A stretch of DNA of 64,000 nucleotides, from positions 13,136,947 through 13,200,946 of the forward strand of contig NC_134937.1 in assembly GCF_051020765.1 (NCBI RefSeq), read 5' to 3'. The notes beneath the pieces were generated by a model, which was not told the origin of the DNA, ran no database searches, and saw only the letters and a list, made by a program, of their open reading frames with translations. Below, in pieces: positions 11,002-22,676 of this stretch. Origin of the DNA: Lasioglossum baleicum. Its lineage: Eukaryota > Arthropoda > Insecta > Hymenoptera > Halictidae. Both the position numbers and the translations under genes were made by a program. Position 1 is the stretch's first letter, and each line of letters opens with the position of its first letter.

Positions 11002-14000
11002 ATGGAAAGGAATTCGATGCGCGAGTATATTCTAGTGATCTTGTCTATTTTATTGGCAATATGTATTCGCTGCCAAGCACTAGTTAAAACACCTATTGTT
11101 GAGACAGAATCGGGACCAGTACAGGGGTGTTTGCAGAGTACAGCATACCTTAATGTCACCTTTTCTGCTTTTCTTGGAATCCCATACGCCGAACCACCGG
11201 TTCGAGAGCTTCGTTTCCGGGTGAGTCGAAACAATTAATTAAAATTTGTTTCTCAATGCTTTTTGGACGAAACTTTGAAGTTCGAGAATTTAGCCCTTTG
11301 TACCACTATTCAAAATATTGTTTACATTATTAAACGTGTCGGTATCTAATCAATTACTAAACAGTCAGTTATTTTATGAGATATATTTGAAATATTTGAA
11401 ATATAATATTCGTAATATTTGAAAAATCATAGGGAATGGAATTATTCTAGGTCGGAAGAAATGTTTAATTTTCGAGTTAGAATGCAGTCAGGGACAATGT
11501 TAAGTGGACACTTAAAAATCGCATAACCTTTTTAATATTGGTCCAAAGGACTTGATTGTCCCGGACTGTATATAGCTCCGAGTGCAAAGGGTTAGAATGT
11601 GCAGAAGTCGCACAGTAATATCATGTTCAATATACACAAGTTGCACAGAGTACAAGAGCATACGACAATATCATGCATAGAGGTTTCATAGTAATTGATT
11701 TCGAACTCACAGCCTCCAGTTCCAATACAACCATGGACCGAAGTGTTCGATGCAACAAAGGAACGTCCAACCTGCCCACAATTTGACAAAATCTTTGCCA
11801 TAGACACGTACATGGGGGACGAAGATTGTTTGTATTTGAACGTGTACACTCCATTGGTAATGATTACTGATTATAAATAAATATCAGTCTGCGGATCTTT
11901 ATGCATTTATGGCATCTGGAAATTTTCAAAAAAATGCTGGAATGTGAAATTCGATAGAACTTGGTATAATATTTATTTATGTTGAATCTACAAACACTAC
12001 TACCACTGAAAATAAGATCTTATATAATTCCACTCTCTTAAAATTTCACTATAAATATTGAAAATTGCATAAACATTCGCAGTCTACCGATTACTTACAT
12101 TGCTTGCAAACGATACAATTATTACCCATTTTTGGTAGTTGGACTTCAATTCCACGACTGACAATAAGTGTCCCGTGATAGTGTGGTTTTATGGTGGCGG
12201 ATTCGCCGAGGGATACAAAAATCAGTCTGTGTACGGACCGGACTTTTTCATGCAAGGATCATGCGTCATTATTGTCGTTTCTAATTACCGTATCGGCTGT
12301 CTAGGTAGAGATGCTTTCCTTTCGATTGAAGCTTATCCTTAGAGGATTCTTTAGCTTGGATATTCTGGATTCCAGGATTTCTGAACCTGGGGCTTCCCGA
12401 AGCGCATGGAAACGCTGGCATGATGGATCAAGTTCTGACATTGAAGTGGGTGCAGAAGAATATTGCGAAATTCGGTGGCGATCCTAATAACGTGACGATA
12501 ATGGGCCAGAGTGCTGGATCCTCGTCCGTTATACTACACGAGCTGTCACCTCAGTCTAAAGGTACCTACGTTACGAATACAGTACTGTCTCGATATTGGT
12601 TTTGCACTCGAAATACACCCTTTTGTAAGTTGAAATTAATCTTATGCAAATCAATTTCACCTTTTTGCAAATCAATTTCACCCATTAAGAATATTTAAAA
12701 TTAATTATTTATTATTCAGATTAATTATTATCATTCAGAAAACTCTTTTTACGTAATTTTTGTTAAATACATATATTCGGAACGCTTTTCTATTTAGAAT
12801 AAGCCTAAGCATGACGACGAGAATGTTGGTAGAAGTGAAATAAATTTGCACAGACTTGATCTATAAGGATCGATGTTTTTCTGCACCACTGTGCAAACAT
12901 ACTTTATCTGTTGACAGGACTGTTCCACAAAAGCATCGGTCAAAGTGGCGCACCACTGATTTTACTGTCGCAATCACCATTCGCAGCCCTCGTGTCTGCT
13001 TTCAAGTTGGCAAGCTTGTTTGGTGTCTACACGTTAGACAGAAAAGAACTTATGAAGTTCTACCTCACAGCCAACGCGCATGATCTTACTATGAAGGCAT
13101 CCACGATGTACATATTTCCAGACGTAGTGCGTATTCCATCCTGATGGTCCATCCTGGTTTCAGTCGATGCAGCAATTAGAAGGGATTAGTCTAATTTAAA
13201 ACAGTTTCAATGCTCACATTTTATACTAGTTTTAATAACTCGGTCAAAACAGACCCGCGCACCCGTCGAAGGGTTAAAGCAGTGATTTTAAAAATACATG
13301 CGTAAATGAAAATTGGTACAGTCAGTAGCAAAAATATTGGGACAAAATTGCAATAGATCGGAATTCTAGAAAAAATACTAAAAGTTGCATTTCACAAGTT
13401 TTTTATGTTGGCCTATATTGATAATTCTAAAAATACGTTTTGTAGATCTGTGTCAATTAAACATATGTATTCGGAAAATTTCCTGAAAATTGGACGACGT
13501 TGCAATGAGCTAAAAACGTTTAAAGATGGTGAAAATTGCGATTTTTCACAATTTTCGGACTGTAACTGCAATAAATCTAAGGATTTTTACATCCTTCAAT
13601 GCCCGTCGTTTTTTCCCGCATCAACCGATTTTGATGAAACTTTCACAGTGCATATAATTGACACAGATCTACGAAATGTAATTTTTAAATTTTCGACATA
13701 GGCCGACATAAAAACGTTGAAAATGCAATTTTTAGTATTGTTTCTACAATTCCGATCTATTGCAATTTTTGAAAAAATTTCTTTTCACATCCTGTAGTAA
13801 ACTAATTGCTCTTGCTTTCCAAAAAAGTTCAAATCGCATGGTCCAATATTAAAGAATATTATCGTCTTTTTACGAGTGTCCCAATATTTTTGTGACCGAC
13901 TGTAACTTCAGGATTTGAATGCAATTTAGCTATAGCTGCCGTAACTGAACAGAAATGTACATCGTACAATTATTATATATTTTTATTGAATGTTGCAGAT

Positions 14001-16187
14001 CACACATCAGTTCCTTGCCTCCATAGAAGATCCACGTGTCGCTAGTGCGGACGAGATTTTCCTCAGCGAATGTCCGATTACATTGATGATGGAGGGACAG
14101 ATACACAAGGGGCCGAAAATGTTAGGATTCAATACGAACGAACTTTACCCATTCGCAGAATGTAAGCACTGATATTTTATAGACGGAGCTTTTACAGTTG
14201 CACCAGCAATCATCCTTAAATGATCTCTTAGCGATCTCTGAAATGATTTTAGCACTAAGAGTTTAGTATTAGTATTTTTAATTTATTTATTTCTTTTGTA
14301 TCTTTTGTTACTTCCTCATAGATTTTTATGAAATTCAGATATGTTGTAAATCTCGACATTCTGAACGATGTTATCGGTTTGTTTTAGTTTTTTTAGATAT
14401 GTACAGAAAACTGTTGGTTCGATTATAACGAATTCCGGCCTTTTAACTTTAGCATCTGACGGTGATTTTACATATCACTTTCAGGGGTCGGCTTTTCCCA
14501 GCTGCTGGATCTATTTCTTCCTCACGATGTGATGGTTGTCATTGTTAGAGAACTTACTCAGGTAATTACGTCTGAAATATCAGTATATCGTCGTGAATAG
14601 GCAAACAAATACTTTTTGTCTGAATTGCACCGAGTTTGTCAACTGCAGTGAAGTTCTTCTAATATTTTTACTGTTTTAAATTACATCTACTTATTTTTAT
14701 CACGAACTCATAAAATCCGCGGTTTAGTCATCAAGTATAGCGTTCAGTGTACTCTGCACGTTGTGCATGATTTATATCGAACGTTTCACATTCTGTATGC
14801 AGATAATCACGAACATAACTATGGCTGCTGACACAGAGTTGACCCAACGATTTTTTGCGGCGCACAACGATGATCAACCGGTTTACTATAACATACTGAC
14901 GTACACAGGTTATCCACGTCATTTGGCCACTTCCTTACCTGTGCAGAGTAAGTCTGATCATTCCTTCCGGTCTGCAGAAGGTCATTTCTTCCTGTTTCGT
15001 TATACAATACAGTTAGGGGCATAAGTGATCACACACACTTTAAATCAGAATAACATTTTTATGAATGGATCAAACGACTTGAATTTCTCTGCAAGGCTAG
15101 AAGAATTAGTTTAGTAAATGACGTCTAATAAATATTTTGAAGAAATGCATTTGGTCGGAATTGCGAATAACAATAGTAAAAATTTATTCTTACCACCTTT
15201 TTAGGTGGGCCAATAACGAAAATTTCAAAGATGTGTTTTGTAAACTCGTATAAATTATATACGTTCTGGAAATTTCATTGAAATTGGTTAATTGCAATTT
15301 TTCATGATTTTCGGCCTATAACTGCCATTTTTACCACATTTCATCATTTATAATTCGTAAACCAATTAACCAATTTCTGAGAGATCTAAATGATTAGACT
15401 GCGGATCTTTATGCAAAATAAAAAATGTTTGCATTGATTGCAAGACACAGGAGTGAAATAAAAATTTCTTTCTTCTTTTAATTATTTGATTAAGCTGAAA
15501 GAAATACGTGATGTCTTTAAATCTTTTTAATATGTTCACTGCTTTAAATTGTGCTGACCCATTTTTGTCATATATGCATAAAATCCGCAGTTTCATGATC
15601 AGTTATGCTCCTAACTATAAACTAACGTTGACTTTTAGGGACCGCGCATGGCGACGATCTCGGACTTCTATTCAATAATCACCAATACGGTCTTACCAAC
15701 TCTACTGATCCGAACGATCCTTTGAATGTTTTCCGACAGAAATACGTTAATCTGATCGTCAATTTCGCGACAAGCGGGTACGTCGATACATTTTCCTTCT
15801 GTTCTTCATCGAGAACAAACTAAATCTATTCATTACGTTTGCAGCAATCCTACTCCCATATCTAACAATCCAGTCCAGGCAATTTGGGAGCCATCTGGAT
15901 CATCAGGACGACAATTCCAAATTGACAAAGAGTCTAAAATGATAAACCGTGCGTTAGGTGTTTTCGGTGCTATCGTACAATCCATTTATTACTTCATTCT
16001 ACCACTGTGCAGCAGCTGCTACAAGATTTCATATGCAACACCGTATACCGATCTTTTTAGGCTGGACGAATTCATTAGTTTTCCGCAGTTCGGTGAATTA
16101 TTCCGTTCTCCGAACATCACTTCGTTACTGAACCCTGAGACTATTACTACTCCCTTACGTAATCTCGATTTGAACTCTCTGATCTAA
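11002..16187 (+). CDS. EstC: secreted type-B carboxylesterase, GQSAG variant
   Basis: Complete ten-exon gene: 11002-11220, 11713-11856, 12139-12304, 12376-12561, 12918-13126, 13999-14161, 14485-14561, 14803-14947, 15639-15777, 15845-16187; 596 aa, all introns GT-AG. The start at 11002 precedes a second in-frame Met (11017) that would also give a good signal peptide. Exons 3-10 are close to EstB; exon 1 is clearly divergent. The nucleophile elbow is GQSAG (Ser222) instead of GESAG. GQSAG is the form reported for juvenile hormone esterases, but one residue does not assign that function. Glu356 and His440 complete the triad. A possible poly(A) signal AATAAA lies at 16554-16559. Confidence 0.92.
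11884..12086. repeat. MITE in EstC intron 2
   Basis: Ends CAGTCTGCGGATCTTTATGC and CATTCGCAGTCTA enclose about 200 bp. The same body, lacking its left end, is in EstB intron 2 (ending about 3345), in EstF intron 3 (inverted) and at 58955-59097. EstD intron 2 lacks it. Confidence 0.6.
13317..13904. mobile_element. Tc1/mariner-like MITE in EstC intron 5
   Basis: A 588-bp element whose ends are TACAGTCAGTAGCAAAAATA and the inverted TATTTTTGTGACCGACTGTA, continuing as ATTGGGACA on both arms. TA at both borders fits the TA target of Tc1/mariner elements. It is absent from EstB intron 5, so it inserted after the EstB/EstC duplication. The open frame inside it (13405-13701) is unlikely to be a gene. 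Confidence 0.75.
15008..15616. repeat. foldback MITE in EstC intron 8
   Basis: Third copy of the intron-8 composite: left end near 15008 (CAGTTAGGGGCATAAGTGATC-like), right end CAGTTATGCTCCTAACT near 15616, with the nested TAGACTGCGG-type MITE from about 15394 to 15590. Confidence 0.7.
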
Positions 16188-17137
16188 CTTGTCGGCCCCA
16201 GTTCATGTTTCTCGGTTCCTCAAATATTATTTCTAGACTGCGAATCTTTATGCATTAAAATGAAACAGGACAAAATTTGAAAAATCGAAGATTGTCAATA
16301 CATTACTTCCAACCTGCTCAAATTATTGAAGGAAGCCATTCTCAAGTGGTTCCTATATCTTGCAGTGAGTGCAGGCAATTTTTACTTTGCATAAAGATCC
16401 TCAGTCTAATTATATTTAGCTCTCTCAGAAATCCTCGAATTAACGGATTAACTAAATGCGAGATTTGTAGGATTTTGATGTATCTTAATGTACAATACAT
16501 TTGGTGCTAGATTACATACCGATTACTGTAAACATATATACTATTTCGTAGAGAATAAACAGCTGTTCAAGAACATTGTAAACTTGATTTACGTTTTTTT
16601 ATCGCGCCCAGACATTCCCGAAGTCGACACGATCGTACAAACAATTCCTTATACAGCCAGAGCAAGCCGCTTCCATTGTCTATTTGACCGTATTGTTTGC
16701 AATCTAATTAGACGCGCCGCGCTTCCCTATTTTCACACCATATACATTTTGTCTACATCTACGGTGTACAATTTATGGTTGTTTTGCACAAGAACACTGT
16801 CGCTGCACAGTCTGCAAGCTCTTGTTAATAATCTTCATGTTTTCCACTCGTAATCATTTGCACCTATTATTAGAAAAATTGTCTAATCGATTTGTGGAGT
16901 TGTAAAACAGTAATTGGTCCTCTTTTTGAAATTCATATATTCTCGATTAATTGCCTCGGTCGTCAGCAATACCGACGTTGAAATGCTCATTATTAATCCT
17001 GAATAAATCACTCGGATAATCATGCATGAAGCAGACGAGCAATAGCGTTTTTTATACTTAGTATTCGTATGCATAAATCGCTACCGAGGGACGACTCAGC
17101 AGAATCAGTATGGAAGAGACTAGTATACTGTTAGATA
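16188..17137. other. duplicated 3' flank of EstC and 5' flank of EstD
   Basis: Near-copy of 1191-2245, including the decayed MITE (16234-16408) and the open frame at 16488-16853 that I read as non-coding. EstD and EstB thus share an almost identical upstream region and probably start with the same regulation. Confidence 0.65.
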
Positions 17138-20100
17138 ATGGACCGTAAAGTCGTGTTCTTCTCTGTGTTATTATTGACGCGGGTTCGGTGTCAAGGGTTC
17201 CTCAGAACGGATATTATTCGGACAGCTTCGGGACCAGTGCGGGGATATGTTCAGCAAACAGTGTTAAAAAATATCAGCTATTCTACTTTTAAGGGAATCC
17301 CTTTTGCTGAACCGCCGATCGGAAACTTTCGATTCAAGGTGAGTGAGCAAATTTTTCAATAATTGAACAAAATTCATTCCGAACAATAACCCTAGTTAAT
17401 CTAAAACGTGACTACACGTGCACGCAATTATGTATTGTGTCATCGGTGTAGTTACGAATTTTTCATTTGTGTAGAACGTGTAGAAAATTGTCGTACACAC
17501 AGTGAGTTTTTCTTATCTCCGATGAAAGTTTCAAATCAATCAATAATATGCACAGAATCGTTTTGATCGTAACGATTAGACTGCGGACTTTTATGAGGCA
17601 GGAGCAACGTAACAATTGATTTCATCCCTTAATGACTTTGTTGCATTGAAAACAACATTTCAGCATTCTTTCAATTTCTTCACGTATGCATAAAGATCCG
17701 CAGTCTAGTAACGCTTCAAAGGGAAACAGGAAACCATAAAATATACATAATTCACATGATTTTGTATTCTCCCGAATGTATAAATAAATGTTGTTCAGTG
17801 ATGTTTCTAGTCTTGCGTGAAACATTCAAGTGAATCCTACAAAATCCTTGAAATCACAACTAGACGATTTTTATACAAAATAGAAATTGGTGTGCATTTC
17901 GAACTCACAGCCTCCAGTTCCAGTAAAACCATGGACTGCAGTGCTCGATGCAACAGAGGAAGGTCCAACTTGTCCGCAAATTGATAAAGTCTTTCGGAAG
18001 AACACGTACATGGGGGACGAAGATTGTTTGAGTTTGAACGTGTACACTCCAGCGGTAAGAATCGTCGCGATTATTTACATGATCTGCAAACAATACTGTC
18101 AACTCTAATTACCGGTTTCTGGTAGTTGGACTTGAGTTCCAAGGATAAGTATCCCGTGATGGTGTGGATTTATGGCGGCGCATTCGTCGAGGGATATAAA
18201 AATCAGTCTCTTTACGGGCCCGACTTGTTCATCGAGGAAGGCGTCATCATTGTCGTTCCTAATTACCGTCTCGGCGTTCTAGGTAGTCATTTTTTGCGTC
18301 ATTCTTAGGCCCCGCTATGCTAAATACACAACGAAAACCGCTTCAACCACGCGATTTTTCTTTTCGATTGTCTAACCGCGCGGACACGTGTGAACGAATA
18401 CATAGACGCTAATGTGGGCCCGTTCAGACACGGCGGAAGCCGCGCGTTTCCGATCGCGCGATTTGAACCGCGCGGACCTTATTTACATTAGCGTCTACGC
18501 ATCCGTTCACACGTGTCCGCGCGGTTGAACAACCAAACGGGCCCTAACGTGATCAGTAGAGATTAGGGCTGTTACTTTTTCGAAGATTTGAAGAAACGAA
18601 GGGAACTTTGAAGTTTTCGAAGCGGTTTTCGAAGATTCGAAGTCTTCGAAGCTTTCGAAGCGGATTTCGAAGACTACGGCCCCTCGATCCGGCCGCTCGT
18701 CTCGCTTCCCGTGACATGGCGGTCCTAGCAATGCGAAATTCCGAACAGCTACGTCCAAACTTTCGCATCACCGACGCTTACATTGTAACGCATTTTCGAA
18801 AATGAGCGTCTTCATTCGCGCAGATTCATCTTTTTTCGCCTCTTATCCGTTAACTGGAAACGAATCGAACAAATCGAAGCTTCGAAGCTTCGAAATCTTC
18901 GACCTTCGAAGGAAAGTAACAGCCCTAGCAGAGATTACCCTGTCATTGCAGTCCGATCGAAAATGTTTTTATCAAATATAGCATGGTTTCAAAATAGATG
19001 AGATTGAGATAAATCCTGTCAAAAATCCGCGGGATTGGAAACCCTAATCGAAGCTTATCGCTAGAGGATTCTTCAGCATGGATCTTCTCGATTTTAGGAT
19101 TTCTGAGCCTGGGGATTCCCGAAGCGCTTGGAAACGCTGGCATGAAGGACCAAGTTCTGGCGTTGAAGTGGGTGCAGAAGAATATTGCGACATTCGGTGG
19201 CGATCCTAATAACGTGACGCTGTTTGGCGAGAGCTCTGGATCCTCGTCCGTTGTACTACACGAGCTGTCACCTCAGTCTAAAGGTACATATCTACATCCC
19301 AAATACAGTAGTGCCTCGATACATGTGAAAAGAGTGTGCACGATTCTTCTTTCAACGTGGAAAGAAGAAGATGAAAATTTCGATTTTGATGATCACGGAT
19401 CATTGAGGATCTTCCTTGTTCACAGGGCTGTACCAAAGTACCATTAGTCAAAGCGGCGCACCACTGATTTTTCTGTCCCATCCACCATACGCAGCCTTAA
19501 AATCTGCTCACTTGTTGGCGGCTCTACTCGGTTTCGATACGTCAAACAAGGAACAACTTTTCCAGTCCTTCCTGCATGCCAACGTGTACGATCTCGTCAT
19601 GGCGACGAGCAACATGTACATCGTCTCAGACATGGTGCGTATTCCTTTTTAATCAACGGTGCACATGCAACGAATGTAAATGTTTTGCAGTTGACGAGGC
19701 CGTTTCAGCCAACTGTAGAAGACTCGAGTATCGCTAGTATGGACAATATTTTCCTCGATGAATGTGCGATCACGTTGTTGATGAACGGACATATACGTAA
19801 AGGACCGAAGATGATCGGATTCACTCACAACGAGCTTTTTGGATTCGCTGACGGCAAGCATGTTTTATTAACCGACTTCGAAAACGGAAGAGGTTACTCA
19901 ATTCGATCTGTATGTGCCTTTTTTTCGCTTTTTTTCTATGTATGTTCACCGATTACTCCGAGATGGATGGACCAATCGGAACGAAACCTTTTGCATCTTG
20001 TAGAGTATGTCCCCGGGGTGGTCCCGTGAAAAAATTGTGCATTTTTTTATTCCTTGCGATTTTATTTGCAAAAGTGTAGGACGCAACGTCGTTACCGTTA

Positions 20101-22020
20101 TTCATTGCGGCTTTCAGATATTTATAAATTACGATTTGGAATGTGACGGTTGACATTTTCGAAGTCGGTTTAATCTTTTTTTATAAAATTTTCATTTCTG
20201 AAATCGTTTTAATAACACTGTCCAACACCAAATTTGTTGCACAATTACTGTTTGGTGGTTATTATAGTGTTTTCCGCGCTGATTCCGAATCTGTTCTTAA
20301 TTTTTCTCCTAGACGCACAGTTTTTGAGAAACATGGCTTTGAAAAAAAACATATTTTTCAACTTTAAACAAATATTGTGATGTTATTATAAAAGATATTG
20401 AATTTTTCTTTACAGCAAAAGATTCTGTAGACTTTCCCGAATACAGTGATATCCAATATTAATACATTATGATTGTTTAAACATGTTTAAACAATGATTA
20501 AAGACGGAGAGACACCACTTTTGCACCAATTTTTGAGGATATTTTACAATGTATATAAAAAAATAAGGGTCCAGCGGAAAATCGAACTATACCACACGAT
20601 AGAGCAGACTTTTAACTTGAGAAACCACCCTTTCAAGTTTGCAACGTCGACGTTTTTTTCGAACCAGAAAACAAAATATCTTCACCCGACATGAGTTGCC
20701 GCCAGTGGCGCTCACCATTAGAACGGGCGTTCGCCGAGCCGTGTCTCTCCGTCTTTAATCATTGTTTAAACATGTTTAAACAATCATAATGTATTAATAT
20801 TGGATATCACTGTATATGGGAAAGTCTACAGAATCTTTTGCTGTAAGGAACAATTCAATATTTCTTATAATAGCAGCACAATATTTGCCTAAAATTGAAA
20901 AATATGTTTTTTTTCAAAGCCATGTTTCTCAAAAACTGTGCGTCTAGGAGAAAAATTAAGGACAGATTTCGAATCAGCGTAAAAAAACCCTATGAGAACC
21001 ACCCAACAATAATTAGGAAACATAAGAAAAGTTGAAATTTGTTGGACAGTGCAATCGAGAGAAGGATTGTGCTAATGATTCTTTATGGCTTCGTGCGCTA
21101 TTTCATGTTGCAGAATTCATCAAATTTGTGAACATTGTGATACCTTATATGAAAGCGGCCATTTCCGTCACTAGGTCTCTCAGTCAGGTAGTTATCCCTA
21201 TGTATCTTATGGTGTACTTTTTCAAGAAGTATGTTCCTCATTTTGTTCCGCAGATTGTGTCAACCATCAGCTACACCGCCGAAATCGATCTCACCCAACG
21301 ATTTTTAGCGGTGCACAACGGCGATCATCCGGTTTACTTTTACATAATCACGTACACTGACTTCCCTCGACATGTGATTACACAGCTTCAATGGAACGGT
21401 AATTTCTTAGTCAACTACAATCGCCGTAATATGAATAGAAATATGTTGATCATCGATCAGATGCTTTATTTTACAATTTTACGATGTTACGTATTAAAAT
21501 ATTAATACTCGTTTCTAGAAACCGCCCATGGCGACGATATTAATCTTTTGTTTACTATCACTGACTACGGACTTGCCACTACAACTGATCCAAACCATTC
21601 TCTAAATATCTTCCGGCGTAAAATGGTCAGACTATGGACAAATTTCGCGAAATATGGGTACGTTCACACAATTTTATTCAAGTTCAAAGATTCTATCAGA
21701 ATGTTCGCAATCTTCTGGGGAACGAAGAAGAAGATTGCAAACTTGAACTTGATCAAAATTCTGCCAAATCCATTATTTATGTTTACAGTAATCCCACGCC
21801 GGCGTTCGCCAATCCTATCGATATAATTTGGGAGCCATCTGGACCAGCAGGACGCCAGCTCGATATCAACTCGCCATTTCGAATGATAGATCGCGCGTTG
21901 GATGCTTCACTGCCTGAATCATTATACTACTACACACTGCCAATTATCAGCGGCTGCAAAACCGTTTCTTATGCAACGCCGTATAATGAACTTTTTCTCA
22001 GCAATAACAATGCCTCTTAA
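17138..22020 (+). CDS. EstD: secreted type-B carboxylesterase, GESSG variant
   Basis: Complete ten-exon gene: 17138-17338, 17911-18054, 18126-18282, 19098-19283, 19426-19634, 19691-19853, 21114-21187, 21254-21398, 21519-21657, 21789-22020; 549 aa. A signal peptide nearly identical to EstB is followed by a divergent body. Oxyanion loop YGGAF; elbow GESSG (Ser213); Glu347 in GFTHNEL; His430 in AHGDD. Intron 6 starts with GC (19854-19855) at exactly the aligned splice position; the nearest GT alternative (19910) would be out of phase with exon 7. That intron holds an 836-bp palindrome and intron 3 holds two transposons. The C-terminal tail is shorter than in EstB. Ester substrate unknown. Confidence 0.9.
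17577..17707. mobile_element. hAT-like MITE in EstD intron 1
   Basis: Same 131-bp element, position and target-site duplication as in EstB intron 1, showing the two introns are copies of one another. Confidence 0.75.
18375..18545. repeat. GC-rich hairpin repeat in EstD intron 3
   Basis: Inverted arms of about 41 bp (18375-18415 and 18485-18526) share CCGCGCGGACACGTGTGAAC and TAGACGCTAATGT. A GGGCCCGTT at 18417 recurs inverted at 18537-18545. Much richer in GC than its surroundings, so probably an inserted miniature transposon. Confidence 0.55.
18564..18927. mobile_element. hAT-like MITE in EstD intron 3
   Basis: A 364-bp element with terminal inverted repeats TAGGGCTGTTACTTT / AAAGTAACAGCCCTA, flanked by GTAGAGAT and GCAGAGAT (7 of 8 bases match), the hAT target-site length. 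Its interior is built of TTCGAAG-type motifs on both arms. The open frames on both strands inside it are by-products. Confidence 0.75.
20216..21051. repeat. 836-bp foldback element in EstD intron 6
   Basis: A giant imperfect palindrome. It starts CACTGTCCAACA and ends TGTTGGACAGTG, with arms of about 300 bp (shared blocks include TTTTTCTCCTAGACGCACAG, AGACTTTCCC and GTTTAAACATGTTTAAACAA). The central spacer (about 20515-20740) is unrelated to the arms. No coding capacity is evident, so this is a non-autonomous foldback or MITE-type transposon. It is absent from intron 6 of EstB and EstC. Confidence 0.75.
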
Positions 22021-22676
22021 ACTGGTTCATATTGTAACTAGTTCTCAAACCAGTTCTCCACGTTTTTTTAAACAAGAGTATTTAACTCTAAGGCCGTCCA
22101 CACACGGGTCGATTGTAATCGCGTCGTGAAGTTCGTACGTCTTGCTCGTCATGTACGATTCATGCGAACACCTGTTCAGAAATTCATCAATTTGATGTAC
22201 CGTTTGCGTTCGTTTCCATACATGTTTCATCGCAATGCGAATAATACTATAGTGTGCGACGGATTCGCCGCGTATCCAAAGCAAACTACCGGCATTGTTT
22301 ATTTGCTTACCTCTCAATTAGACCTGCCGCGGTTCCTTGTTTTCATAACAAACACAACATATATTATGCAGCAGCAATTTGCATGCCGGAATGTTAATGA
22401 TAACGAGTCATTACTAATGACATTCGTAGGTCGTGGAAAAATAATTCCAGATAAATTGTATCTGCCTGCAGCAAATGAATTACGATTTCGATAGAGATGA
22501 AAATTGACTTCAATGTGCGAAATAATTCCACGCAAGATTATCTTAATTTTCTTGCACATATTTATTGTGTCGCATACATTTCTCAAATTGTAACGATTGT
22601 TTATTTATTATTACATGCTTCTACTCTACGTTAAACAATAATTCAAATATCCAGTTGGTGTCCAATGCGGATTTCA
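22021..22676. other. tail-to-tail spacer between EstD and EstE
   Basis: No gene supported. It should carry both 3' UTRs. The EstE side has an overlapping AATAAATAAA signal; no clear signal for EstD is seen. The 122-codon frame at 22126-22494 shows no recognisable motif. Confidence 0.5.
22600..22605 (-). terminator. poly(A) signal for EstE
   Basis: AATAAA on the minus strand about 70 bases past the EstE stop codon, overlapped by a second copy at 22604-22609. Confidence 0.55.

Noticed and set aside
16488..16853. 121-codon frame after EstC, with a partial copy at 1671-1961
   Set aside because: The duplicate near 7330-7430 is deleted and the amino-acid pattern is not conserved. It is an inherited open frame in a non-coding flank.
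19854..20029. Reading through the EstD exon 6 end as an extended exon or alternative terminus
   Set aside because: The added residues have no counterpart in any paralog, and the internal GT donor is out of phase with exon 7.
22126..22494. 122-codon frame between EstD and EstE
   Set aside because: It lies in the tail-to-tail spacer expected to be UTR, and shows no family resemblance.
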